Assembly: GCA_934352055.1 (NCBI GenBank)
Contig: CAKRJY010000002.1
Location: 225,894-289,893 of the forward strand
DNA length: 64,000 nt
Source of the DNA: an uncultured Lachnospiraceae bacterium
GTDB lineage: Bacteria; Bacillota; Clostridia; Lachnospirales; Lachnospiraceae
Reading direction: 5' to 3'
The notes under the pieces were generated by a model. It searched no databases. It was not told where the DNA came from and was given only the letters and a program-made list of their open reading frames with translations. A program made the position numbers and the translations under genes. This document shows positions 33,807 through 42,573 of the stretch, piece by piece (positions within the stretch are counted from its first letter, which is position 1; every line of letters starts with the position of its first letter).

Positions 33807-34940
33807 ATGTCAGAACAAAAAGAACAAAAAAAGATCGCTGTCGCTGACCTGGTTGTTGGCTACGAAGGAAAAAGTGTATTAGAGAATATTAATTTTTGTG
33901 TGCATCCGGGAGAGATTTTGACACTGATTGGTCCAAATGGCTCGGGAAAATCAACCCTTCTAAAAAGTATAACAAGACAGCTGCAAACCATTGCAGGAAA
34001 TGTCTGGATTGATGGTGATGCGGTAGAAAAGATCACGGATACCGCACTTGCAAAAAAGATGTCCATGGTTATGACAGAACGGATTGCACCGGAACTTATG
34101 ACGTGTCGTGAAGTGGTAGAGACGGGGCGTTATCCGTATACCGGCCGATTTGGTATTTTAGGGGAGGAAGACAGGAAAAAAGTACAAGATGCCCTGTGTC
34201 GTCTGCATGCGCTTGATGTGGCAGATAAGCTTTTTACAAAAGTGAGTGATGGGCAAAGACAGCGTGTGATGTTAGCACGTGCACTGTGTCAGGAACCGGA
34301 TATTTTGATATTGGACGAACCGACATCCTATCTGGATATGCATTACAAGCTGGAAATTTTACAGTCGGTAAGAGAGATGGCACGCAAGGAAAATCTGGCG
34401 GTTGTCATGTCGCTGCATGAACTCGATTTAGCGCAAAAGGTATCCGACGTTGTTGCATGTGTCGATGGGGACAGTATTTGTGCGATGGGAAAACCGGAAG
34501 AAATATTCTGCGGGGATACGATAGCCACTTTATATGATGTGAAACCTGAAAATTTTGATGTTATTTCCGGCAATATGTTTTTGCAGAGAGCAGAGGGAAC
34601 ACCACAGGTGTTTGTCATTGGTGGCGGCGGAAGTGGTGTGGCAATGTATTATGCCCTGCAGCGTGAGCAAATTGCGTTTTCTGCCGGTATTTTGCAGGAA
34701 AATGATGTGGAATATGCGGCGGCAAGAGCACTGGCGACAGATGTTGTGTCAGCACCTGCCTTCTATCCGATTACCATGGCACAAATCACAGAAGCACGAA
34801 AAAGAATTGATGCATGCACCTGGTGCATGACGACGCTGACGGAGTTTGGTCCTGGAAATCAGGCAAACCGGGATCTTATTTCATATGCAAAAGAACAGGG
34901 AAAATTCTGGGAAAGGAAAGAAATGCCATGGCAAAAGTAA
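33807..34940 (+). CDS. btuD: BtuD/FecE-type ABC ATPase with an extra C-terminal domain
   Basis: The ATPase part (residues 1 to ~260) has Walker A GPNGSGKST, a variant signature VSDGQRQRVMLARAL and Walker B ILILDEPTSYLD. Unlike most BtuD or FecE proteins (~255 aa) the chain continues to 377 residues. The extra part opens with VFVIGGGGSGVAMYYALQRE, a glycine-rich loop like a nucleotide-binding turn, and contains two close cysteines (DACTWC is near residue 333). The function of this part is unknown; it might sense or modify the incoming corrinoid. The cbiP start lies inside its 3' end. Confidence 0.85.
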   Translation: MSEQKEQKKIAVADLVVGYEGKSVLENINFCVHPGEILTLIGPNGSGKSTLLKSITRQLQTIAGNVWIDGDAVEKITDTALAKKMSMVMTERIAPELMTCREVVETGRYPYTGRFGILGEEDRKKVQDALCRLHALDVADKLFTKVSDGQRQRVMLARALCQEPDILILDEPTSYLDMHYKLEILQSVREMARKENLAVVMSLHELDLAQKVSDVVACVDGDSICAMGKPEEIFCGDTIATLYDVKPENFDVISGNMFLQRAEGTPQVFVIGGGGSGVAMYYALQREQIAFSAGILQENDVEYAAARALATDVVSAPAFYPITMAQITEARKRIDACTWCMTTLTEFGPGNQANRDLISYAKEQGKFWERKEMPWQK

Positions 34941-36436
34941 TTATGGTGCAGGGGACGATGTCTAATGCGGGAAAGAGTCTTTTGGTAGCAGGGTTATGTC
35001 GTGTGTTTGTGCAGGATGGCTATCGGGTAGCACCTTTTAAATCACAAAATATGGCACTCAATTCTTTCATTACAAAAGATGGTCTTGAGATGGGGCGTGC
35101 ACAAGTGATGCAGGCGGAAGCGGCAGGGATAGAACCGGATGTAGATATGAATCCCATATTGTTAAAACCAACGAACGACCATGGCTCACAGATTATTGTG
35201 GGAGGCCATGTGATTGGAAATATGGAAGCCAGAGACTATTTTTCATATAAAAAACAATTACTTCCTGATATTGCTGCAGCATTTCAACGCTTGGAGAAAA
35301 AGGCGGATATCATTGTGATTGAAGGGGCAGGAAGCCCGGCAGAAATCAATCTTAAAGAAAATGACATTGTGAATATGGGGCTGGCAGAACTGGTAGATGC
35401 ACCGGTTCTTTTGGTGGGAGATATCGATCGCGGTGGTGTGTTTGCACAGCTGCTCGGTACCATCATGCTTCTGGACGAAAAGGAAAAAGAGCGCATAAAA
35501 GGTCTGGTTATTAATAAATTCCGTGGGGATGCGACGATTCTAGATCCGGGCATTGTGATGTTAGAAGAGAAAGCAGACGTGCCGGTTGTTGGTGTCGTTC
35601 CTTATATGCAGCTTACGATTGATGATGAGGATAGCTTAAGTATTCGTTTGGAGGAAAAACAAAAGACACTTATTAATATAGGTGTGGTACGTCTGCCGAG
35701 ACTTTCTAATTTTACGGATTTCAATGTGTTTGATCAGATCGCAGGTGTGAGTGTCCATTACATTCAAAAACCGGATAAAATCGAGGCAATGGATATGATT
35801 ATTTTACCGGGGACAAAAAATACGATGGCAGATCTAGTCTGGATGCGAGAGAGTGGCATGGAAAGTGCCGTTAAAAAGTTTGCGGAGCACGGCCCGGTTT
35901 TTGGTATCTGTGGTGGATATCAGATGCTTGGTATGTGTATCCGTGATCCACATGGAGTGGAAGAGGCAGGAGAAATCCGGGGTTTGGAACTTTTACCGAT
36001 GGAAACCGAATTGATGACGCAAAAGCGGCGCAGTCAGGTGCAGGGAACGATAACATTGACAGAAGGTGCGTTGGCACCTCTTGGTACACAAAAGATGATG
36101 GGTTATGAGATTCATATGGGTAGAACCTGCGCAGTGCAGCGCGTAAACGCACTTTGTCAGTTTAATGATATGGGCGAAGAACAAGCGGCTGCATGGGATG
36201 GCGGTCAGCAGAAGAATGTGTATGGTACCTATGTACATGGCATTTTTGATGAGGGAACATTGGCATATGATTTATGTCAGTGCCTGGCCAAAAGAAAAGG
36301 CGTGTGCCTTGAGAATTTGGATGAAACGGATTACCAGAGCTTTAAAGAAAAACAGTATGATTTGCTGGCAGATGGTATCCGTAAGCATATGGATATGAAG
36401 CGCATTTATGAGATGTTACAGGAAGCAGCAATCTAA
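34928..36436 (+). CDS. cbiP: Cobyric acid synthase
   Basis: The start is ATG 34928 (MAKVIMVQGTMSNAGKS), 13 bases inside the previous gene, with AGGAAAG upstream; the longer in-frame reading duplicates ATPase sequence. The 502-aa enzyme has the dethiobiotin-synthetase-like P-loop domain and a C-terminal class I glutamine amidotransferase domain (GPVFGICGGYQMLG with the nucleophile Cys, and the His in TYVHGIFDE). It amidates side chains b, d, e and g of adenosylcobyrinate a,c-diamide. Confidence 0.94.
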   Translation: MAKVIMVQGTMSNAGKSLLVAGLCRVFVQDGYRVAPFKSQNMALNSFITKDGLEMGRAQVMQAEAAGIEPDVDMNPILLKPTNDHGSQIIVGGHVIGNMEARDYFSYKKQLLPDIAAAFQRLEKKADIIVIEGAGSPAEINLKENDIVNMGLAELVDAPVLLVGDIDRGGVFAQLLGTIMLLDEKEKERIKGLVINKFRGDATILDPGIVMLEEKADVPVVGVVPYMQLTIDDEDSLSIRLEEKQKTLINIGVVRLPRLSNFTDFNVFDQIAGVSVHYIQKPDKIEAMDMIILPGTKNTMADLVWMRESGMESAVKKFAEHGPVFGICGGYQMLGMCIRDPHGVEEAGEIRGLELLPMETELMTQKRRSQVQGTITLTEGALAPLGTQKMMGYEIHMGRTCAVQRVNALCQFNDMGEEQAAAWDGGQQKNVYGTYVHGIFDEGTLAYDLCQCLAKRKGVCLENLDETDYQSFKEKQYDLLADGIRKHMDMKRIYEMLQEAAI

Positions 36437-36441
36437 AAGAA

Positions 36442-37551
36442 ATGGATAAAAAGATGGGACAGCAGGAAGAACGGATCACAATTGAACAGATTTTAGAACA
36501 AAAGCAGCAGGTAAAAGGCTATGATGCGTCGGTTTATACGGCAATTTGTAAGCATTGGGACCGCGTTGCCAAACCACTCGATGGGATGGGGACATTTGAG
36601 CCAATGCTGGCGCAGATAGGAGCCATACAAAGAAAAGAAAATCCGCAGATAGAGCGAGGAAAATTATGTGTTTTTTGCAGCGATAATGGCATTGTGGAAG
36701 AGGGAATCAGTCAGTCGGCACAGGAAGTGACAGCAATTTGTGCAAAAAATATTGCGGCAGGAAGTACAGCTGTTGGCAGAATGGCACATCTGGCGGGTTG
36801 TGCGATACAGGTGATAGATCTGGGCATCAATACAAATGAGGCATTGCCGGGTGTGATCGACCGAAAAGTTGCAATGGGAACAAAAAATTTCTTTCAGGAA
36901 GATGCCATGAATCTGCAGCAGATGAAACAGGCAATGCAATGCGGTATGGATGCAGTGCATGCGTGCAAACAGGAACAGCTGGATTTTGTCTGTATTGGAG
37001 AGATGGGAATTGGAAATACGACGACAAGCAGTGCAATTGCCTGTGCCATGCTGCATCTAGATCCTTTGCAGGCAGTTGGGCGTGGAGCAGGGCTTAGCGA
37101 TGCGGGACTTTTGAAAAAGGAACAGGTGATTCGACAAACCATAGAAAAGAAGGACTTAGAACACGCCGATGCAGAAGAAGTGATGTGTGCTGTTGGTGGT
37201 TTTGATATTGCCGGTATGGCAGGGGCATGTATGGCTGCGGCATTGTATGAAATACCACTGATTCTAGATGGTATGATCAGTATGGTGGCAGCACTGGTAG
37301 CAGAAACACTTTTGCCGGGAACAAAAGCATACCTGATCGCATCGCACAGCAGTAAAGAACCAGCAACATGTGCACTGGTGCAGGCGCTTTCTTTACACCC
37401 GGTGATTGATGCGCAGATGGCACTTGGGGAAGGAACGGGAGCTATGATGTTACTTCCTATGCTTCATATGGCAAAAGCAGTTTATGAAGAGACAAATTCT
37501 TTTGCAGCAGCAGGGGTAGAGACGTATCAAAGATATGAGGAAACAAGATGA
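36442..37551 (+). CDS. cobT: Nicotinate-nucleotide-dimethylbenzimidazole phosphoribosyltransferase
   Basis: The 369-aa protein shows the CobT blocks FCSDNGIVEEGISQSAQEVT, GEMGIGNTTTSSAIACAML, GRGAGLSD and ILDGMISMVAAL, and the catalytic-glutamate region LGEGTGAMMLLPML. It makes alpha-ribazole phosphate (or an analogue with another base) for the lower ligand. It overlaps cobU by 4 bases. No BluB or bza gene for DMB synthesis is in the window. Confidence 0.94.
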   Translation: MDKKMGQQEERITIEQILEQKQQVKGYDASVYTAICKHWDRVAKPLDGMGTFEPMLAQIGAIQRKENPQIERGKLCVFCSDNGIVEEGISQSAQEVTAICAKNIAAGSTAVGRMAHLAGCAIQVIDLGINTNEALPGVIDRKVAMGTKNFFQEDAMNLQQMKQAMQCGMDAVHACKQEQLDFVCIGEMGIGNTTTSSAIACAMLHLDPLQAVGRGAGLSDAGLLKKEQVIRQTIEKKDLEHADAEEVMCAVGGFDIAGMAGACMAAALYEIPLILDGMISMVAALVAETLLPGTKAYLIASHSSKEPATCALVQALSLHPVIDAQMALGEGTGAMMLLPMLHMAKAVYEETNSFAAAGVETYQRYEETR

Positions 37552-38090
37552 TTGTGTTAGTCATTGGCGGTAGTGCAAGCGGAAAATCTGCTTATGCAGA
37601 AACACGGCTGCTGCAGATGCAGGCAGCAAAAAAATACTATATTGCTACCATGCAAGTGTGGGATTCTGAGGGAGAAAAACGTGTACAAAAGCACCGTGAT
37701 ATGCGAAAAGATAAAGGTTTTTGTACCATCGAAAAACAGCGTGATATCGCGGACGTTGTGTTGGAAGATGCTGATGCCTGGCTGCTTGAGTGCGTATCGA
37801 ATCTGGTGGCAAATGAAATGTTTGATGAGCGAGGTGTTAAGGCAGCGGATGCTGTTATAAAAAAGATCGTAGGCGAGATGGAGGCGCTGATGAAAAAAGG
37901 AAAGCATGGCGTGATTGTTACCAACAATATTTTTGAAGATGGAGCAGAATACGATGATGCTATGCAGCAGTATCTGCATGCGTTGGGGCAGATTAACCAG
38001 GCGCTGGCGCAACGTGCGGATGAAGTGATTGAAGTGGTAGCAGGCATTCCGGTGGTCATAAAAAAGAAGGATAGGAGTATGGACATATGA
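37548..38090 (+). CDS. cobU: CobU-type adenosylcobinamide kinase/guanylyltransferase
   Basis: The 180-aa protein keeps the P-loop (IGGSASGKS, residues 6-14) and His49 in RVQKHRDMRK, the position of the guanylylated histidine in Salmonella CobU. It also has WLLECVSNLVANEMFDE and the ending VAGIPVVIKKK. The usual SNEVG-x-GIVP motif is replaced by VTNNIFEDGAEYD. A second, shorter CobU-like gene two positions downstream has that motif but lacks the others. It overlaps its neighbours by 4 bases on both sides. Confidence 0.88.
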   Translation: MIVLVIGGSASGKSAYAETRLLQMQAAKKYYIATMQVWDSEGEKRVQKHRDMRKDKGFCTIEKQRDIADVVLEDADAWLLECVSNLVANEMFDERGVKAADAVIKKIVGEMEALMKKGKHGVIVTNNIFEDGAEYDDAMQQYLHALGQINQALAQRADEVIEVVAGIPVVIKKKDRSMDI

Positions 38091-38854
38091 AAAAGATAGT
38101 AAAAGCATGTAATGTGGCATTTTCTATGTATTCAAAGATTCCCATGCCACGTTTTGAATGGGCATCGGAAGATATGCGTTATCATCTTTTCTTTTTTCCA
38201 TGGATCGGTGCTGTTATCGGATTGCTTGAATGGGGCTGGTACTGTATAACGGAAAAGTTTTCCATTGGATCGGTTTTGTATCTTACCATGGCAATCGCAC
38301 TGCCGATTCTTGTGACCGGTGGCTTCCATTTAGATGGTTTTATGGATACAAAAGATGCGCAAAGCAGTTATCAAACGCGGGAAAAAAGGCTGGATATTTT
38401 AAAAGATCCGCATATAGGAGCATTTGCAGTCATCCATCTGTTGCTCTATGTGTTGTTCGCCTTTGGATTTTTATCTGTCATTGATAAAAAAGCGGCAATT
38501 GCAGCACTATGTTTTAGTTTTTTTATGAGCAGATGTCTGAGTGGCTGGTCTGTTTTACATTTTCCGGCAGCAAAAAAAGAAGGCAGTCTGTATACCGAAG
38601 CAGATACGTCAGATCGGCGTAATGTTTCAATCGGCCTTATTATGCAGATGGTGATTGCTGTGGGTGCCGCAGTGTATTGCACGAAACAATATGGCTTTCT
38701 TGTCGCGGCAGCAAATCTTTTGATGTTTTTGTATTATTATAGGATGAGTAAGCGGACATTTGGCGGCATCACCGGTGATTTGGCAGGGTATTACGTATGC
38801 ATGGCAGAATTATGGTCTGTCATTGTTGTAGGGGTATATCTTGTGTTACAGTAA
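38087..38854 (+). CDS. cobS: Adenosylcobinamide-GDP ribazoletransferase (cobalamin synthase)
   Basis: The 255-aa integral membrane enzyme joins adenosylcobinamide-GDP with alpha-ribazole (phosphate). It has about six membrane segments and the family's acidic motif GGFHLDGFMDTKDAQSSYQ, followed later by KDPHIGAFAVIHLLLY and FGGITGDLAGYYVCMAEL. Confidence 0.93.
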   Translation: MKKIVKACNVAFSMYSKIPMPRFEWASEDMRYHLFFFPWIGAVIGLLEWGWYCITEKFSIGSVLYLTMAIALPILVTGGFHLDGFMDTKDAQSSYQTREKRLDILKDPHIGAFAVIHLLLYVLFAFGFLSVIDKKAAIAALCFSFFMSRCLSGWSVLHFPAAKKEGSLYTEADTSDRRNVSIGLIMQMVIAVGAAVYCTKQYGFLVAAANLLMFLYYYRMSKRTFGGITGDLAGYYVCMAELWSVIVVGVYLVLQ

Positions 38855-38866
38855 AAGGAGAAATGG

Positions 38867-39271
38867 ATGAAAACGACAATGGAATTGATTCTTGGCGGCG
38901 CATCACAGGGAAAAGAAGCATATGCAAAAGAAAAATATAAAAAGGCACCTTTGTATGATGAAACAAATATAGATGACCTTTTAGATGTGACTTGGGAGGA
39001 GGAGATTCTATGGAATCATTTTCATCGATGTGTGCGCTTATGGCAGCAGCAGGAAAAAACATTAGAACAGATGCAGCAGTATGTAGATGCAGTCTGTGCA
39101 AAAACATCGCATCTGATTTTGATCAGCAATGAAGTTGGAAATGGCGTAGTGCCATTACAACAGGAGGATAGAGCATATCGGGATCTGGTCGGAGCACTTT
39201 TGATCCGCTATGCAAAGAAAGCAGAAAGGGTGGAAAGAATCATATGTCAGATACCACAGAAAATCAAATAG
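38867..39271 (+). CDS. Short CobU-like protein
   Basis: The 134-aa protein aligns with CobU over its ends: a P-loop-like ILGGASQGKEAYA (Glu17 where Ser/Thr is normal) and the CobU signature LISNEVGNGVVP (residues 86-96), then YRDLVGALLIRYAKKAERV. The central segment with the guanylylated histidine is missing, so it is ~45 residues shorter than CobU. It may be a partner or regulatory subunit completing the CobU at 37548, or a decaying paralogue. Ribosome site AAAGGAG precedes it. Confidence 0.72.
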   Translation: MKTTMELILGGASQGKEAYAKEKYKKAPLYDETNIDDLLDVTWEEEILWNHFHRCVRLWQQQEKTLEQMQQYVDAVCAKTSHLILISNEVGNGVVPLQQEDRAYRDLVGALLIRYAKKAERVERIICQIPQKIK

Positions 39272-39867
39272 AGATTGTGTTGATTCGTCATGGAAAAACA
39301 GAAGGAAACAAACAGAAACAATATATTGGAAGAACGGATCAGCCCCTTTCTGAGGAAGGAAAAGCAGAAATCAGAAGAGGCAGTTATCCTGGCGTTGAAA
39401 AAGTATATGCAAGTCCCATGCTTCGGACAAGACAGACGGCAGCATTGATTTATCCGGAACAGACGCCAGAGCTGGTGGAGGGATTGCGCGAGATGAATTT
39501 TGGCGTGTTTGAGGGGAAATCGCATGCGCAACTAAAACATAGACCATCGTATGTGCTGTGGATTGCAGCACGTGGAAAGACAAAAATTCCGCAGGGCGAA
39601 TCCATGAAAAAATTCAGTGAGCGTACGCTTGATGGCTTTTTACAAGTGGTAAAAAGCATGCAAAAAGACGGTATAAAAAAAGCTGCTATTGTTGCACATG
39701 GTGGAACCATTATGGCAATTACATCCCAGCTGACCGGAGATGATTATTATAGTCATATGGTAAATAATGGAGGCGGATATCGTATGTATATGGATGCTTC
39801 CGGGAATCTGGTTTCGATGCAGCCACTTTTAGGGGAAGACAATGAGATGCAGGAGAGACCATCGTGA
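39244..39867 (+). CDS. cobC: Histidine phosphatase, probable alpha-ribazole phosphatase
   Basis: The 207-aa protein has the RHG motif (IVLIRHGKTEGN), LREMNFGVFEGK and the second histidine in AAIVAHGGTIMAI, as in the CobC/phosphoglycerate mutase superfamily. In this locus the likely role is removing phosphate from alpha-ribazole phosphate or adenosylcobalamin phosphate. It overlaps the short CobU-like gene by 28 bases and cbiB by a TGATG overlap. Confidence 0.85.
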   Translation: MSDTTENQIEIVLIRHGKTEGNKQKQYIGRTDQPLSEEGKAEIRRGSYPGVEKVYASPMLRTRQTAALIYPEQTPELVEGLREMNFGVFEGKSHAQLKHRPSYVLWIAARGKTKIPQGESMKKFSERTLDGFLQVVKSMQKDGIKKAAIVAHGGTIMAITSQLTGDDYYSHMVNNGGGYRMYMDASGNLVSMQPLLGEDNEMQERPS

Positions 39868-40844
39868 TGTACCATATGATTGCTTTTATCGGTGGATTTT
39901 TATTAGATCTGCTTTTGGGAGACCCTTATACATTTCCACATCCTGTGCGTCTGATCGGACGTTTTATCGCTGCCTTAGAAAACCATTTTCTTGGTGAAAA
40001 AGGAAATGAAAGGGAAGTGGCTGCGGATAAAAAGCGAGCCTATGGATGCTGTGTCGTGTTACTGGTATGTCTTGTAACCTTATGCGTGACAGCAGGCATT
40101 TTGGCAGGCGCATATTGGCTTCATCCGGTGCTTGGCTGCGTAATAGAACTTTTGATGACCTATCAGGCATTAGCACTACGCTGTTTATGTAAGGAAAGTA
40201 AAAAAGTGTATCGCTGTTTGAAAAGGGGAACATTGGAAGATGCCAGATATGCAGTATCCATGATTGTTGGAAGGGATACAAATGAGCTCAGTGATATAGG
40301 TGTTGCAAAAGCTGCTATTGAGACAGTGGCAGAAAATACATCAGATGGTGAGATTGCGCCGCTTTTGTATCTGGCAATTGGTGGTCCGGTTCTGGGATTT
40401 ACCTATAAAGCAATCAACACCATGGATTCCATGATCGGCTATAAAAATGAGCGGTATCTTGATTTTGGAAGATGTGCAGCCAAACTGGATGATATTGTGA
40501 ATTATATTCCGGCGCGTATCAGTGCATATTGTCTTTTTATCGCAGCGGTATTTATGGGAAAAAACTATAATGCTCGCAAGGCGTGGCACATTTATAAAAG
40601 AGACCGCTATCAGCATGCCAGTCCGAATGCAGCACAGACAGAGGCAATGTGCGCGGGGGCACTGGGAATTCGTCTTGCCGGAGATGCAAGCTACTTTGGA
40701 AAAGTTGTAAAAAAACCATATTTAGGGGATGATACGCGTCCGATTGTTTATGAAGATATATTGCACATGAATCACTTGGCATATGGTGCGGCTATTTTTT
40801 TCCTGCTGGTTTGTGCGGTGATTATGGCAGTTGTAATGATATAG
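39867..40844 (+). CDS. cbiB: Adenosylcobinamide-phosphate synthase
   Basis: ATG 39867 overlaps the cobC stop, with AGGAGAG nine bases upstream. The 325-aa membrane protein begins FIGGFLLDLLLGDPYTFPHP and has SDGEIAPLLYLAIGGPVLGF, NTMDSMIGYKNERYLDFGRC and SPNAAQTEAMCAGALGIRLA, all typical of CbiB/CobD(Pseudomonas). It attaches aminopropanol phosphate, made via the CobD decarboxylase downstream, to adenosylcobyrate. Confidence 0.93.
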   Translation: MYHMIAFIGGFLLDLLLGDPYTFPHPVRLIGRFIAALENHFLGEKGNEREVAADKKRAYGCCVVLLVCLVTLCVTAGILAGAYWLHPVLGCVIELLMTYQALALRCLCKESKKVYRCLKRGTLEDARYAVSMIVGRDTNELSDIGVAKAAIETVAENTSDGEIAPLLYLAIGGPVLGFTYKAINTMDSMIGYKNERYLDFGRCAAKLDDIVNYIPARISAYCLFIAAVFMGKNYNARKAWHIYKRDRYQHASPNAAQTEAMCAGALGIRLAGDASYFGKVVKKPYLGDDTRPIVYEDILHMNHLAYGAAIFFLLVCAVIMAVVMI

Positions 40845-40858
40845 AAAAGGAAAACAGC

Positions 40859-41923
40859 ATGCACGGAGGAGACCGATATCGTAATAAAGTGAATATAGAT
40901 TTCTCCATCAATGTGAATCCGACAGGCATTGCGCCAGAGATTCAGCAGGCAATGCAGGAGGCGCTTCTTTTGGCGGATGTTTATCCGGATGAGCAGTGTG
41001 AAGTCTTGCGTGAGGCAATTGCAAAGCAATATGCATGTGAGAAAGCAACCATTCTTTGTGGAAATGGAGCATCGGAACTACTGCTTGGATTTGTGCGTGC
41101 GTATGCCCCGAAAAGAGCGGTTGTCGTTGCACCTTGTTTTTCAGGATATTTGCACGCACTTCGCAGTATTTCCTGTGAAATCTGTTACTTTTATGCAAAA
41201 GAGGAACAGGCATTTGCTTTGGATGATGTACTGTTATCGTTTCTCAAAGAAAAGCAGCCGGAGCTTGTTATTTTAACCAATCCAAACAATCCAAACGGAG
41301 CATTGTTATCGCATAAGTATCTCGAAAAAGTAAGTATGTGCTGTGCTGATATAGGAGCAAGGCTCTTAGTGGATGAATGTTTTATTGCATTGACGAGAGA
41401 GGGGGATGAAGCATCCTTTTTGCAGGAGAGCAAGCAGTGGAATCATGTGTTTATTCTGCAGGCACTGACAAAAAGCATGGCAATTCCGGGCGTGCGATTG
41501 GGTTATCTTTTTTGCCCGGCAGAAAAAGATGCGGCGTTGATCAAAAAGCAGCTGAGTGAATGGAATGTATCTGTGATCGCTCAAAAAGCGGGCATTGCGG
41601 CAATGCAGTTATTGGAAGATAAGAAATATCTGGAAAAGACAAGAGCATTATTAGAAGCAGAGTCCATATTTTTACGTGAGGGATTGCAGGCAATGGGATG
41701 CAAGGTGTATCCGAGCCATGCGAATTATATGCTGTTTTATGAAAAGACGATTCCCTGGCAGAAACGATTGTTACAACAGCAGATTTTGATACGGGACTGT
41801 AGTGATTATGAAGGGCTGACAACAGGATTTTACCGCATAGCCATTCGCACGCATGCAGAGAATGAGGCATTGCTGCTGGCAATGCAACAATGTCAGATAG
41901 AGGAAAGAAATGAAAGAAATTGA
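40859..41923 (+). CDS. cobD: L-threonine-O-3-phosphate decarboxylase (PLP enzyme)
   Basis: The start is ATG 40859 (MHGGDRYRNKVNIDFSINVN), after AAAAGGA; a 16-residue longer reading lies within cbiB. The 354-aa fold-type I PLP enzyme shows the CobD opening, CGNGASELLLGFVRA, ILTNPNNPNGALL, the aspartate in RLLVDECFIAL, and the PLP lysine in LQALTKSMAIPGVRLGYL. It gives (R)-1-amino-2-propanol phosphate for CbiB. HisC-like aminotransferase is the alternative, but context favours CobD. Confidence 0.9.
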   Translation: MHGGDRYRNKVNIDFSINVNPTGIAPEIQQAMQEALLLADVYPDEQCEVLREAIAKQYACEKATILCGNGASELLLGFVRAYAPKRAVVVAPCFSGYLHALRSISCEICYFYAKEEQAFALDDVLLSFLKEKQPELVILTNPNNPNGALLSHKYLEKVSMCCADIGARLLVDECFIALTREGDEASFLQESKQWNHVFILQALTKSMAIPGVRLGYLFCPAEKDAALIKKQLSEWNVSVIAQKAGIAAMQLLEDKKYLEKTRALLEAESIFLREGLQAMGCKVYPSHANYMLFYEKTIPWQKRLLQQQILIRDCSDYEGLTTGFYRIAIRTHAENEALLLAMQQCQIEERNERN

Positions 41924-42557
41924 AATGATTCTTCCGCAGGATATTGAAAAGCGGAGTTTTGAAATAATCGAAGCAGAATTGCAGCAAAAGAATATTGTCT
42001 TACCACAGGAGCAGGAAGCAATTACGAAACGTGTGATTCATACAAGTGCAGATTTTAGTTATGCAGAAACAATGACGTATGCTGCGGATGCCGTTTCGCA
42101 GGCAATTGCACTGCTGCGCAGCGGGGCACATATTGTGACAGATACGAATATGGCAAAGGCAGGAATCAATAAAAAGACGTTGGCACGTTTTGGCGGTGAA
42201 GTACATTGTTTTATGGCAGACGAAGTAGTGGCACAGGAAGCGAAGGAACGCGGTGTCACACGTGCAGTGGTAAGCATGGAGCATGCAAGCCATTTGCCGG
42301 GGCATGTGATTTTTGCAATAGGAAATGCACCTACAGCGCTGATTGCCTTACATGAAATGATGGAACAGGGTGTGTTCACTCCGGAATTTGTGATTGGTGT
42401 TCCCGTGGGATTTGTGAATGTAGAAGCAGCAAAAGAACTGTTTTTAGATAGTAAAGTGCCATACATTATCAATCGGGGGCGCAAAGGCGGCAGTAATATT
42501 GCAGCAGCAATATGCAATGCGCTGCTGTATCAGGCAAGTAATAATCAAAGAGATTAG
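41910..42557 (+). CDS. cbiC: Cobalt-precorrin-8 methylmutase
   Basis: The 215-aa protein has the CbiC/CobH pattern: the catalytic-histidine block KRVIHTSADFSYAE, HIVTDTNMAKAGINK, AIGNAPTALIALHEM, IGVPVGFVNVEAAKELF and NRGRKGGSNIAAAICNALL. It moves the C11 methyl to C12, giving cobyrinate. It overlaps cobD by 14 bases. Confidence 0.94.
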   Translation: MKEIEMILPQDIEKRSFEIIEAELQQKNIVLPQEQEAITKRVIHTSADFSYAETMTYAADAVSQAIALLRSGAHIVTDTNMAKAGINKKTLARFGGEVHCFMADEVVAQEAKERGVTRAVVSMEHASHLPGHVIFAIGNAPTALIALHEMMEQGVFTPEFVIGVPVGFVNVEAAKELFLDSKVPYIINRGRKGGSNIAAAICNALLYQASNNQRD

Positions 42558-42573
42558 TGGAGAAGAAAGACAT

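Noticed and set aside
42499..42573. 25-residue N-terminal extension of CbiD
   Set aside because: It lies inside cbiC and beyond the family's conserved N-terminus; the TTG at 42574 has a proper ribosome site.
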